Part shown: in pieces, positions 1 through 7,251 of the stretch
Position numbering within the stretch: the stretch's first letter is position 1
How the letters are laid out: each line of letters opens with the position of its first letter
NCBI GenBank assembly: GCA_026398285.1
Contig: JAPLTI010000115.1
Location: forward strand, 1-14,462
Direction of reading: 5' to 3'
DNA length: 14,462 nucleotides
DNA from: Verrucomicrobiota bacterium
Lineage (GTDB): Bacteria > Verrucomicrobiota > Verrucomicrobiia > Chthoniobacterales > Terrimicrobiaceae
Notes under the pieces: generated by a model
Seen by the model: the letters and a program-made list of their open reading frames with translations, nothing else
Databases searched by the model: none
Told to the model about the DNA's origin: nothing
Program-made: the position numbers and the translations under genes

Positions 1-798
1 GGTGACTTCTTTGAGAAACGCCTTGAGACGGTCCTCGAATTCGCCGCGAAACTTGGCTCCGGCGACCATCGAGCCGATATCCATCGCGATGAGTCGTTTG
101 TTTTTGAGGGATTCCGGCACATCGCCGCTCACAATGCGGCGGGCGAGGCCTTCGACAATAGCAGTCTTGCCGACACCGGGCTCACCGATGAGCACGGGGT
201 TGTTTTTGGATCGACGGGAAAGGACCAGCATGGTGCGGCGGATCTCGTCGTCGCGGCCGATGACGGGGTCGATCTTGCCGGCGCGGGCGGCGGCGGTGAG
301 GTCGCGGCCGTATTTTTCCAGCGTCTGGTATTTGCCCTCGGGATCTTGATCGGTGACGCGCTGGCTGCCACGCACGGCAACGAGCGCCTGCATGAGCTTG
401 TCTCGGGTCACGCCGCTGTCCTTGAGCATTTTTGCGGCGGCGTAGTTGGTGGTGAGAAGAGCGAGGAGGAAATGCTCCACGCTCGTGAAATCGTCCTTGA
501 GCATGGCCATCTCGCCCTCGGCGGCTTGGAGGACTTTGTTCAACTCGTTCGAAAATTGCGGCTGGGCACCGCCACGCACATGGGCCAGCGCGGCGATGGC
601 ATCTTTCAAGCGCCCTTCGAGGGCTGGCACGGAGACGCCGAGCTTTTCGCAGAGTGGTCGGGCGAGTCCGTCCGACTGCGCAACGAGAGCGGAGAGCAAA
701 TGCTCGCAGGTGATCTCGGGATTTTCGTTCTTGGAGGCTGACTCCATGGCGGAATTCAAGGCCTCGCGAAGTTTGATGGTGAATTTTTCAGGACGCAT
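1..798 (-). CDS. clpB: ATP-dependent disaggregase ClpB, N-terminal part (cut by left edge)
   Basis: ClpB is a hexameric AAA+ chaperone of the cytoplasm that pulls proteins out of aggregates together with DnaK. The frame read from the ATG at 798 is open to base 1, giving 266 residues. Residues 1-145 form the two-repeat Clp N domain, with the EHLL and EHFLLALL signatures near residues 32 and 108. A linker containing DPEGKYQTLEKYGRDLT (about 152-168) is highly typical of ClpB. It is followed by DPVIGRDDEIRR and the Walker A motif GEPGVGKT at about 205-212. The GAKFRGEFEDRLK segment at about 247-259 also matches the first AAA+ module. Family members are about 850-870 residues, so roughly 600 residues and the second ATPase module lie outside the window. 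The start is directly at the conserved MRPEKFT opening. The gene diverges from the YggS gene. Confidence 0.97.
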   Translation of the reverse strand, partial: MRPEKFTIKLREALNSAMESASKNENPEITCEHLLSALVAQSDGLARPLCEKLGVSVPALEGRLKDAIAALAHVRGGAQPQFSNELNKVLQAAEGEMAMLKDDFTSVEHFLLALLTTNYAAAKMLKDSGVTRDKLMQALVAVRGSQRVTDQDPEGKYQTLEKYGRDLTAAARAGKIDPVIGRDDEIRRTMLVLSRRSKNNPVLIGEPGVGKTAIVEGLARRIVSGDVPESLKNKRLIAMDIGSMVAGAKFRGEFEDRLKAFLKEVT

Positions 799-876
799 GA
801 TGGAGAAAGAATTTCAAACGTGATATTACACAAAAGTCATCGCGGGCGATAGGTGGGGCATGTAAGAATTTCCGAA
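799..876. promoter_or_regulatory. Divergent spacer between clpB and yggS with a possible clpB -10 box
   Basis: This 78-base gap must hold the promoters of both divergent units. On the minus strand, TAATAT at 828-823 lies about 25 bases upstream of the clpB ATG and would serve as a -10 element. I see no convincing -35 hexamer at 16-18 bases from it. I also find no CIRCE repeat and no good heat-shock sigma-32 pair, which are common controls of clpB elsewhere. On the plus strand I see no clear promoter. Confidence 0.3.
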
Positions 877-1557
877 ATGAGCCAGATCGCCGAAAATCTC
901 GAATTTATCAGGCAACGCATCACTGCCGCCGCAGAGCGGAATGGGCGTTCCGCCAAGGAAGTCAAACTTGTGGCTGTTTCAAAGACCTATCCGCCAGAGG
1001 TCATCCGCGAAGCTGTTGAAGCCGGTCAGCAGTGTTTTGGAGAAAACCGCGTTCAGGACGCCCTCCCGAAAATCGACGCGCTGCCACCCGATCTGGAATG
1101 GCATCTCATTGGGCATCTTCAAACCAACAAAGTCCGCAAAGTGATCGGGCGTTTCGCGTTGTTTCACGGTGTTGACAATACCGCCCTCGCCCTCCAAATG
1201 AACCGCATCGCCGGAGAATTCGGCGTCACGGCAAGTATCCTGCTCGAGGTGAATGTCTCGGGCGAGGAGAGCAAATTCGGATTCACCCCCACCTCGCTTC
1301 CAGCTGCCTTGGAAGAACTTATTCCCCTGCCCCACCTTCGTATCGAGGGGCTCATGACGATGGCTCCATTTTCGGAGAATCCCGAGTCCGCCAAGCCGGT
1401 TTTCGAGGGATTGAGGAAACTGCGCGATGCTCTCTCTGCCGCGAGTGGGCATCCGCTCAAGGAACTTTCCATGGGAATGAGCGGGGATTTCGAGCAAGGC
1501 ATCGCGGAGGGGGCGACCATTGTTCGAATTGGTTCCGCCATTTTCGGTTCCCGCTAG
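877..1557 (+). CDS. yggS: YggS/PLPBP family pyridoxal-phosphate homeostasis protein
   Basis: This cytoplasmic single-domain PLP-binding protein (fold type III, alanine-racemase-like barrel without known catalysis) is involved in vitamin B6 and amino-acid homeostasis. The 226 residues match the family's usual 220-235. The PLP lysine is K36 in VAVSKT. Other family signatures are FGENRVQD, WHLIGHLQTNKVRK, the LLEVNVSGEESKFGF block, MTMAPF, and the phosphate-binding end LSMGMSGDFEQGI followed by VRIGSAIFGSR. I chose the ATG at 877 because the protein then begins in the normal family way (SQIAENLEFIRQRI). A GTG at 853 would add eight unconserved residues. No clear ribosome-binding site is visible. 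The next plus-strand gene begins about 100 bases downstream and may be cotranscribed. Confidence 0.95.
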   Translation: MSQIAENLEFIRQRITAAAERNGRSAKEVKLVAVSKTYPPEVIREAVEAGQQCFGENRVQDALPKIDALPPDLEWHLIGHLQTNKVRKVIGRFALFHGVDNTALALQMNRIAGEFGVTASILLEVNVSGEESKFGFTPTSLPAALEELIPLPHLRIEGLMTMAPFSENPESAKPVFEGLRKLRDALSAASGHPLKELSMGMSGDFEQGIAEGATIVRIGSAIFGSR

Positions 1558-1666
1558 CTGCAGCCTACGCGAGGTCGTTGATCGAATCCTCTCCGGCAAA
1601 TTATTGCCTCAAAAATACGCTCTCGCATTTTTTCGGGGTCGATTTATACCATCCGACGTGACTGAA

Positions 1667-4159
1667 ATGCAGCCAGTGCGCGTGCGCGCCAAGTTTTTCT
1701 TCGAGGGGGATAAAAAGTTTTTCATCAAGGGAGTGACCTATGGTCCTTTCGCGCCTGATGCGCAGGGCGACCATTTTGGGACTCCTGAGGCGGCGGCCAA
1801 GGATTTCGACATGATGGTCGAGGCGGGAGTGAACCTCGTGCGCATTTACTATGTGCCGCCGCGCTGGTTCTTGGATCTATGCGCATCGCGGGGCATTCGC
1901 GCCCTCATTTCGATTCCATGGGCGGAGCATCTCGAATTTCTCAACAACCCGAAAATCCGCAATGAGGCGAAGAAGGCGGTTCGCGAAGGCGTCAGAAAAA
2001 ACGCAGGGCATCCGGCCGTCTTTGGTTATCTGGTGGGCAATGAAATCCCGACGACCATGGTGCGTTGGCTGGGTGCGCGGCAGGTTACGGAATTCGTCGA
2101 GCAACTCATCAACATCGGCCGCGAGGAGGACCCGCGCGCGCTTTTCTCCTACGCCAGCTATCCTCCCACCGAGTATCTCCTGCCGCAAAACAGCGACTTC
2201 GTGACATTCAATGTCTACCTGCACCGGCAGGATGATTTCGACCGTTACTTGGCGCGCCTTCAAAATCTCGCCGACGACAAGCCTCTCATCCTTGGTGAAT
2301 TCGGCATGGATACGATCCGGCATCCCGAAGAGGAGCAGGCGGAGATGCTGCGCTGGCACATCGAAAGCGTTGTTCGCGGAGGTCTCGCCGGCACGATTGT
2401 CTATGCTTGGACGGACGAGTGGTTCCGCGGAGGACAAGAGATTTTAGACTGGGCATTCGGCTTGGTGCGGCGCGACCGCACAAAAAAACCAGCTTTCGAG
2501 ACCGTGAAGAGCCTCTTCTTTGGCGAAGGCTCCATGACCTCTCGCGTCAAGCTCCGCGAGTATCCGAAAGCCTCGGTGATCGTCTGCTCATACAATGGAG
2601 GCAAAACGCTCGATCGCTGCCTGACCTCGCTCAAAGACATCAATTATCCAAACTACGAAGTCGTCCTCGTGGATGACGGCTCCAAGGATGACACACAGGA
2701 AATCGCGGCGAGGCATCCTTGGATCAAAAACATCCGCCAGGAAAACAAAGGCCTGAGCTTCGCCCGCAATGTCGGCGCCCATGAATCGACGGGGGATGTC
2801 ATTGTTTACACGGACAGCGACTGCATGGCGGACCCTGACTGGCTTTACTATCTCATCGGCACACTCCTGAGCGGCGACTTCGCCGGAGTGGGCGGACCAA
2901 ACATTTCGCCTCCTGCGGAAAACTGGGTCCAAGCCTGCGTGGCTGCTGCTCCCGGAGGTCCGAGCCATGTGTTGCTCACCGATGTCGTGGCCGAGCACAT
3001 TCCCGGCTGCAACATGGCATTCCACCGCTGGGCGTTTAATCAAGTCGGCGGCTTCGATCCGGAATACCGCAAGGCGGGTGATGATGTGGACTTCTGCTGG
3101 CGTCTGCAACAAAGCGGCGGCGTGATCGCCTTCAGCCCGGCTGCGATCGTCTGGCACTACCGGCGATTCACTTTACAAGCCTTCCGTAAACAGCAGGAAG
3201 GCTACGGCGAGGCTGAGTCCATGCTGCGCTTCCAGCACCTTGTATTCTTCGGCCCGACTGGCACAGCCAAGTGGAAAGGCCAAATCTACGGCGCGCCACG
3301 CTTCACCTGGCTCGTGAACAAGCCGATCATTTATCACGGCATCTTTGGCGAGGGGCTTTTCCAATCCATCTACCCCACCCCGCAGTCGGATGTCGCTGCC
3401 TACCTGAGCAGCATCGAGTGGGTCGCTCTGACGGCGTTGGTCTTTGCGGCATCCATACCAATCCCTTTCCTGCGCATTGTGCCGTATCTGATGTTCGGAG
3501 GAACACTGCTCGTTGCCCTCTCCTACATGATCCATGCGCGCTTGGAGGCCAAGCACGACACGGTTCCGGCACGCCTGCTGGTCGCATTCCTCGCATTGGC
3601 TCAACCGCTCGTTCGTGGATGGGCCCGCTATTTCACCTGGCTCAAATTCAAGCGCACTCCTCCGGCGGTTATCGCCACGCAGGAAAAAGACTTCAAACGC
3701 TCGCGTGGCAGCATCACCAACCTCCGCTTCTGGAGCGAGAACGGCCATGGACGAGAACTCCTGCTCAAGGAAACAATCGGCGCCCTAGAAAGCGAAGGCT
3801 GGAACTACTCAATCGATACAGGCTGGAAGAACTGGGATGTCCAAATCTACGGCAGCTTCTGGTGGGGCATTCAAATGCGCTCGGTGACGGAATACCACGG
3901 CGGGCCGAAATGCCTGACGCGCGTGCACCTGAAACTTCGCATGGTGGCGACAACCATTTTGATGAATGTCATCCTGCTGGCGATTTTGGCTTATCAGCAA
4001 CTGTTAATTCCCAATGCCCACTGGTGGCCGTGGCTGCTCTACAGCATTTTTCTCTTGGTCCTCGTCCGCCGCGCCCGCCGCCTGAAGCGCCGCGTCGCCG
4101 ATCTGGTGGAGAATGCGGCTTCACGCTGTGGATTCACCCGCATTACGAAAAAATCCTGA
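1667..4159 (+). CDS. Fusion of a glycoside-hydrolase-like TIM barrel with a GT2 glycosyltransferase, membrane-anchored
   Basis: From the ATG at 1667 the protein has 830 residues. Residues about 5-290 look like a GH2/GH5-type clan A TIM barrel. The two expected catalytic glutamates are both present: E126 in GNEIP (acid/base position) and E211 in LGEFGMD (nucleophile position). Residues about 300-540 are a family 2 glycosyltransferase, with ASVIVCSYNGG, VDDGS (D336, D337), the metal-binding DSD at 383-385, GCNMAFHR, and GDDVDFCWR around 472-479. Two membrane helices follow at about 585-628. A soluble stretch and two more helices (about 761-783 and 788-808) precede a basic tail. The likely role is transfer of sugar to a surface glycan, with the barrel acting on or holding the same glycan. 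The substrate cannot be read from the sequence. A GTG at 1658 is an equally possible start. The frame is open back to 1520, overlapping yggS, but that part is unconserved in look. queA follows after 3 bases. Confidence 0.85.
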   Translation: MQPVRVRAKFFFEGDKKFFIKGVTYGPFAPDAQGDHFGTPEAAAKDFDMMVEAGVNLVRIYYVPPRWFLDLCASRGIRALISIPWAEHLEFLNNPKIRNEAKKAVREGVRKNAGHPAVFGYLVGNEIPTTMVRWLGARQVTEFVEQLINIGREEDPRALFSYASYPPTEYLLPQNSDFVTFNVYLHRQDDFDRYLARLQNLADDKPLILGEFGMDTIRHPEEEQAEMLRWHIESVVRGGLAGTIVYAWTDEWFRGGQEILDWAFGLVRRDRTKKPAFETVKSLFFGEGSMTSRVKLREYPKASVIVCSYNGGKTLDRCLTSLKDINYPNYEVVLVDDGSKDDTQEIAARHPWIKNIRQENKGLSFARNVGAHESTGDVIVYTDSDCMADPDWLYYLIGTLLSGDFAGVGGPNISPPAENWVQACVAAAPGGPSHVLLTDVVAEHIPGCNMAFHRWAFNQVGGFDPEYRKAGDDVDFCWRLQQSGGVIAFSPAAIVWHYRRFTLQAFRKQQEGYGEAESMLRFQHLVFFGPTGTAKWKGQIYGAPRFTWLVNKPIIYHGIFGEGLFQSIYPTPQSDVAAYLSSIEWVALTALVFAASIPIPFLRIVPYLMFGGTLLVALSYMIHARLEAKHDTVPARLLVAFLALAQPLVRGWARYFTWLKFKRTPPAVIATQEKDFKRSRGSITNLRFWSENGHGRELLLKETIGALESEGWNYSIDTGWKNWDVQIYGSFWWGIQMRSVTEYHGGPKCLTRVHLKLRMVATTILMNVILLAILAYQQLLIPNAHWWPWLLYSIFLLVLVRRARRLKRRVADLVENAASRCGFTRITKKS

Positions 4160-4162
4160 CCC

Positions 4163-5143
4163 ATGTCGGGCCACATAAGCGACTACCACTACGACCTGCC
4201 GCCAGAGCTGATCGCAACCACGCCCACAGCGCGGCGCGACGAGTCCCGCATGCTCGTGCTTCACCGCACAAGCGGCCAGATCGAGCACCGAAGCTTCCGA
4301 GACTTCCCCTCTTATATCGGCGAAGGAGATATTGTCGCCCTCAACGACTCGCGCGTCATCAAGGCCCGCCTGCTCACAGATCCTCCGGGGATCGAAATTT
4401 TCCTACTCGAGAACCTCGGTGGCACGCGCTGGAAGTGCCTCGTCAAGCACGGCCGCAAGTTGCGCCCCGGCACACGCGTGGCGATCGCCGGCACCACAGC
4501 GGAAGTCGCTGATGTCCTACCCGGCGGCGAGCGCATCATGCAATTCGACGAAGCCCCCGATCTCGAAAAGCACGGCCACATGCCGCTGCCACCCTATTTC
4601 AAGCGGGAGGCCGAAAAACTCGACGACGAGCGCTACCAGACGGTTTATGCGAACACGCCAGGCTCGGTAGCCGCTCCCACGGCGGGCCTGCACTTCACTC
4701 CCGAGATTCTTTCCAGAATTCCACACGCCTTCCTCACCCTGCATGTCGGCGCAGGCACTTTCCTGCCGGTGAAAACCGAAAACATCACCGACCACGAAAT
4801 GCACGAGGAGGTCTACTCCATCAGCGCCGCCACAGCCTCCGCGCTGAACTCCGCCAAACGCATCGTCGCCATCGGAACCACCGTGACCCGTGTGCTGGAA
4901 TCCCAACCGGCCGGCCCGATCCAGCCTTGCGAGGGCCGCACCCGCATTTTTATTCATCCACCCTACGAATTTCAAAAAACTGGCGCACTCCTCACAAACT
5001 TCCACCTCCCGGAATCGACGCTCCTCATGCTGGTCAGCGCTCTCGCCGGTCGCGAGATCATCCTGAACGCCTATCGCGAAGCCATCAAAGAACGCTACCG
5101 CTTTTTCTCCTACGGCGACTGCATGCTGATCACGGACAAGTAG
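4163..5143 (+). CDS. queA: S-adenosylmethionine:tRNA ribosyltransferase-isomerase QueA
   Basis: QueA transfers and isomerises the ribosyl part of SAM onto 7-aminomethyl-7-deazaguanine in tRNA, forming epoxyqueuosine in the cytoplasm. The 326 residues are a little shorter than the usual 340-355, but all conserved blocks are there in order. These are YDLPPELIA with the ARRDESRMLVL block, NDSRVIKARL, GTRWKCLVKHGRKL, LPPYFKR, RYQTVYA with GSVAAPTAGLHFT, LHVGAGTFLPV with HEMHEE, KRIVAIGTTVTRVLES, IFIHPPYEF, and TNFHLPESTLLMLVSALAG, then YRFFSYGDCMLI at the end. The ATG at 4163 lies 3 bases after the stop of the GH-GT2 gene, so the two are almost certainly on one transcript, though no functional link is known. 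No other queuosine gene lies in the window. A palindromic terminator-like element begins just behind the stop. Confidence 0.97.
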   Translation: MSGHISDYHYDLPPELIATTPTARRDESRMLVLHRTSGQIEHRSFRDFPSYIGEGDIVALNDSRVIKARLLTDPPGIEIFLLENLGGTRWKCLVKHGRKLRPGTRVAIAGTTAEVADVLPGGERIMQFDEAPDLEKHGHMPLPPYFKREAEKLDDERYQTVYANTPGSVAAPTAGLHFTPEILSRIPHAFLTLHVGAGTFLPVKTENITDHEMHEEVYSISAATASALNSAKRIVAIGTTVTRVLESQPAGPIQPCEGRTRIFIHPPYEFQKTGALLTNFHLPESTLLMLVSALAGREIILNAYREAIKERYRFFSYGDCMLITDK

Positions 5144-5154
5144 TTCGATTGAAC
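5143..5154. repeat. Small inverted repeat at the queA stop
   Basis: GTTC at 5143-5146 and GAAC at 5151-5154 form a 4-base-pair inverted repeat around GATT. The inner bases also pair, with one G-T wobble. It starts on the last base of the queA stop codon and lies directly beside the larger palindrome at 5156-5183. The two may act together in transcription termination or as a 3' mRNA end structure. Confidence 0.4.
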
Positions 5155-5155
5155 C

Positions 5156-5183
5156 AAAAATTTGGACGATCGTTCAAATTTTT
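5156..5183. terminator. Near-perfect 28-base palindrome, likely bidirectional terminator
   Basis: The arms AAAAATTTG (5156-5164) and CAAATTTTT (5175-5183) are perfect inverted complements. The ten bases between them also pair with each other, with a single G-T wobble at 5165/5174 around the palindromic core ACGATCGT. The plus strand ends in six T (5179-5184) and the minus strand reads five T at its far end. It lies 12 bases behind the queA stop and about 47 bases behind the stop of the convergent gene on the minus strand. This is the right place for a shared terminator. The stem is A+T-rich at its base and thus weaker than a classical GC hairpin. Confidence 0.65.
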
Positions 5184-5230
5184 TGCCCGACTGAGGCCGA
5201 GGGATGGGAATTGTTCGCGGTGGGGTGTGA

Positions 5231-6166
5231 TCAAACAGGGTTTGATGCTGTGACCATTTGCAGGATGGAGGCGGGGTTGATGGACTTTGCCTTTTCCTGA
5301 ATTTGGGGGAGGTAGCGGGTGTGCATGTCGCGGGCCTGGGATTGCAGGCTGGTAAAGAGTCCGCGTGCCGATGCGGTATCTAAGCGGCGGCCGCCTTGGT
5401 AATAACGCTCCGCCAATTGGCCGAGGGCGTAGGTGGAGGCGAAGGAGAAGGCCGAGCCGGTGATCTGGTCGGCGGCTTTGCCAGCAAGCTTGCCAGCGAC
5501 TTTTTTTCCGATTCCGCGCATGAGTTTTCTGGCGAAACCCTCGACCACCTGCGAACCCAAGCCGACGCCTGCGACAGCGAGGAATTCCTTGATGCTGGAA
5601 CGGTCGAGCTCGACTCCGTGGGAACGGCCGATGCCGTGAACCATTTTCATTTGCAGCGGAATGATGGCCATCGTGGCAAGGGTGTCCGGAAGAAGTTCGA
5701 GGGCACCGTTTAGAATCGCGTATTTGAGAATCGTGCCACTGTTATCGACAGCCGATGGTGCAGTTGCTGCGGGAGCGACAGGGACTATTTGATAGTCAGG
5801 AAGCCCAGCTGTTTCTTTCGGGGCGTCGCCGGGATTAATGCCCAGATGGCCTTGCAACTCTTGGAGAAACTTTATTTCGCCATCAGAGAGCGAACCGTCC
5901 GACTCACAAACGCCAAGTGCCATTTCATAAGCAAGCAGGCGCTCGTTGGGATTTGCCAATGCAGCCACAACGGCAGGCAATTCGAGCCGGCCAGTGAGGA
6001 TGCGGCGGGAGATCAGCCCAGGGTCGCCTAGGCCCATTTCTTCGCAGAGGCGCGAGATTTCGTTTCGCTCGGAGTCGGATTGGCCCCCGTCGCAGAATGC
6101 GGCGAACAGGCAAATGGAAAGCAGGGCCTCGTCGGTGGATTGCGTCAGGTTCTCAGGAATATTCAT
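5231..6166 (-). CDS. TerB-like and DUF697 domain protein
   Basis: This is a 311-residue protein of unknown function. Residues about 10-110 look like a TerB/DjlA-N type helical domain with two acidic repeats, FCDGGQSDSERNEI (24-37) and CESDGSLSDGEIKFL (87-101), which recall the metal-binding D-G loops of TerB. An Ala/Pro-rich linker (about 120-143) follows. Residues about 144-275 fit DUF697, with ELLPDTLATMAIIPLQMKMVHGIG and then HGVELDRSSIKEFLAVAG. That domain is otherwise seen in YcjF-like membrane-associated proteins and beside GTPases. It has hydrophobic amphipathic helices and a Gly/Lys-rich stretch (about 216-232). It is the last gene of a four-gene minus-strand unit, 3 bases behind exoD. 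The ATG at 6166 opens directly into the predicted domain. The domain assignments come from pattern memory. The function is unknown. Confidence 0.75.
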   Translation of the reverse strand: MNIPENLTQSTDEALLSICLFAAFCDGGQSDSERNEISRLCEEMGLGDPGLISRRILTGRLELPAVVAALANPNERLLAYEMALGVCESDGSLSDGEIKFLQELQGHLGINPGDAPKETAGLPDYQIVPVAPAATAPSAVDNSGTILKYAILNGALELLPDTLATMAIIPLQMKMVHGIGRSHGVELDRSSIKEFLAVAGVGLGSQVVEGFARKLMRGIGKKVAGKLAGKAADQITGSAFSFASTYALGQLAERYYQGGRRLDTASARGLFTSLQSQARDMHTRYLPQIQEKAKSINPASILQMVTASNPV

Positions 6167-6169
6167 ATC

Positions 6170-6817
6170 TCAATTGGGTAGAAAATTCAGCCACTCGAAG
6201 ACTTGCTTGCCGAAAAAGATGAGGGCGAGCGTGACAAGCGCGAAGTAGATAATCGTTACCACTCCCCAAGCGAGGGACACCAAAATCATGAGTCCATCGC
6301 GCTCCAGCCAGCCCAGACAGGCAAAAACAATCATGAGAGCAGGGAAGAAATTGTTCAGCGGAAGGTTTGCGAGGGGAATGGCCAGCAACGCTCCGCCTAC
6401 GAGAATCAACCATCCGACGAGACGCTGTCGACGATCACCGCTGATCCAGGACTCCAAACGCTCGCGGGTGAAGATGCGGCAGAACTTCAGAAGTTTTCGA
6501 GAAAATCCCAAGACAGCCAGCCAGAATTTGCCCTGAATACGCAATTCGCCGGCGGCTTTAGGTAATTCCGGACGACTCTTGCCCCGGACCATCTGCCAAC
6601 CGAGTGCCACAAAGGTTGCCCCGCAAATCATGGTCAAAGGACCAAGTGGCAGTGGCTGCACAAAAGGAACAGCGAGAAGAAAAGCGGCGAAGCAGAAAGA
6701 GTTCGATCCAATCCGCGCTATGACTTCCGAGAGCTGTATCCCCTCCCCGCGCGCATGCTCCGCACAATGGTCGAGGGCGGCATCGATGCGCCCATCGATT
6801 GGCGTTTCACAATTCAT
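6170..6817 (-). CDS. exoD: ExoD family inner-membrane protein
   Basis: The 215-residue protein fits the ExoD family (exopolysaccharide synthesis, ExoD). Its first member was linked to exopolysaccharide production and alkali sensitivity in rhizobia, and its biochemical role is not known. Visible family features are the N-terminal ARIGSNSFCFAAFLLAVPFVQPLPLGP-like block (about 35-60, shown here in part), the following hydrophobic segment with GWQM (about 62-77), and the second half LVGWLILVGGALLAIPLA (about 133-150). NFFPALMIVFACLGWLERDG (156-175) and a final helix (about 180-203) complete it. Four to five membrane helices are likely. The ATG at 6817 overlaps the stop of the DUF1232 gene (ATGA), which implies translational coupling. 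The TerB-DUF697 gene follows after 3 bases. A role in envelope or pH homeostasis is an inference from the family. Confidence 0.85.
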   Translation of the reverse strand: MNCETPIDGRIDAALDHCAEHARGEGIQLSEVIARIGSNSFCFAAFLLAVPFVQPLPLGPLTMICGATFVALGWQMVRGKSRPELPKAAGELRIQGKFWLAVLGFSRKLLKFCRIFTRERLESWISGDRRQRLVGWLILVGGALLAIPLANLPLNNFFPALMIVFACLGWLERDGLMILVSLAWGVVTIIYFALVTLALIFFGKQVFEWLNFLPN

Positions 6818-7251
6818 GCCTTGAGAGCATGAGGCATGCTGTAATCTCTAAGTGTGGCGTTTCTTTCAAAGACACGGGCCAAAATGCGCGCATCGTCCGT
6901 AAGGCCGATTTCAGGGATAGAGTCGGGAATGATGTCCGCTCCTTTGAGAATATAATAGGCGGCCACACCGGCCTCGGCGAGGTCGACTGGAAGTGGATCG
7001 GTGCTGCGAGACACATCGGGAGATTGGAGGATGCAGATGAGGGTTTCAACACCTTGAATCAGATCGTAGTGGGCCTGAGCCTGCTCGGTTTCCATTTTCG
7101 CCCGCAGGTTCGGAATCAAATCCACGAGTTTGATGAGGCTTTTCGCGGTGAAAGCAGCCCGCTCCGTCTCGATGAACTCGTCAATGGATATGGCTTTTTG
7201 AGGATTCAAAGGTGATATGATAATGGAAGTTCTGTGGGTGAGTGGTTTCAT
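6814..7251 (-). CDS. DUF1232 (YkvA-like) domain protein
   Basis: The gene encodes 145 residues from the ATG at 7251. The C-terminal part (about 93-130) carries the DUF1232 signature: AGVAAYYILKGADIIPDSIPEIGLTDDARIL, split here as AAYYILKGADIIPD and IGLTDDARIL. The family consensus has a short hydrophobic helix, a D-x-I-P-D turn and a G-L-x-D-D motif. DUF1232 proteins are small and often membrane-associated, with no assigned function. The first 90 residues are mostly helical and charged, and I do not recognise them. The start is fixed by its ATGA overlap with the stop of the metallopeptidase gene. The end overlaps the exoD start in the same way, so this protein is likely made in fixed ratio with both neighbours. 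Longer starts within the upstream gene (up to 7338) would duplicate coding space and are unlikely. Confidence 0.8.
   Translation of the reverse strand: MKPLTHRTSIIISPLNPQKAISIDEFIETERAAFTAKSLIKLVDLIPNLRAKMETEQAQAHYDLIQGVETLICILQSPDVSRSTDPLPVDLAEAGVAAYYILKGADIIPDSIPEIGLTDDARILARVFERNATLRDYSMPHALKA

Noticed and set aside
853..876. Upstream GTG start for yggS
   Set aside because: It adds eight residues not seen in this family. The ATG at 877 gives the normal N-terminus.
979..1599. A 206-codon open frame on the minus strand
   Set aside because: It is antisense to the well-conserved yggS gene and has no family signatures.
1558..1657. Promoter for the GH-GT2 gene
   Set aside because: Several T-rich hexamers can be picked (for example TTTATA at 1643-1648), but none has a convincing partner at 16-18 bases.
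1520..1666. N-terminal extension of the GH-GT2 protein overlapping yggS
   Set aside because: It would overlap the conserved end of yggS by 38 bases. The 49 extra residues show neither a signal peptide nor a family motif.
3271..4512. A 413-codon open frame on the plus strand
   Set aside because: It lies in another frame across the end of the GH-GT2 gene and the start of queA. Its product is Arg/Pro/His-rich without domain sense, as expected for a shadow of G+C-rich coding DNA.
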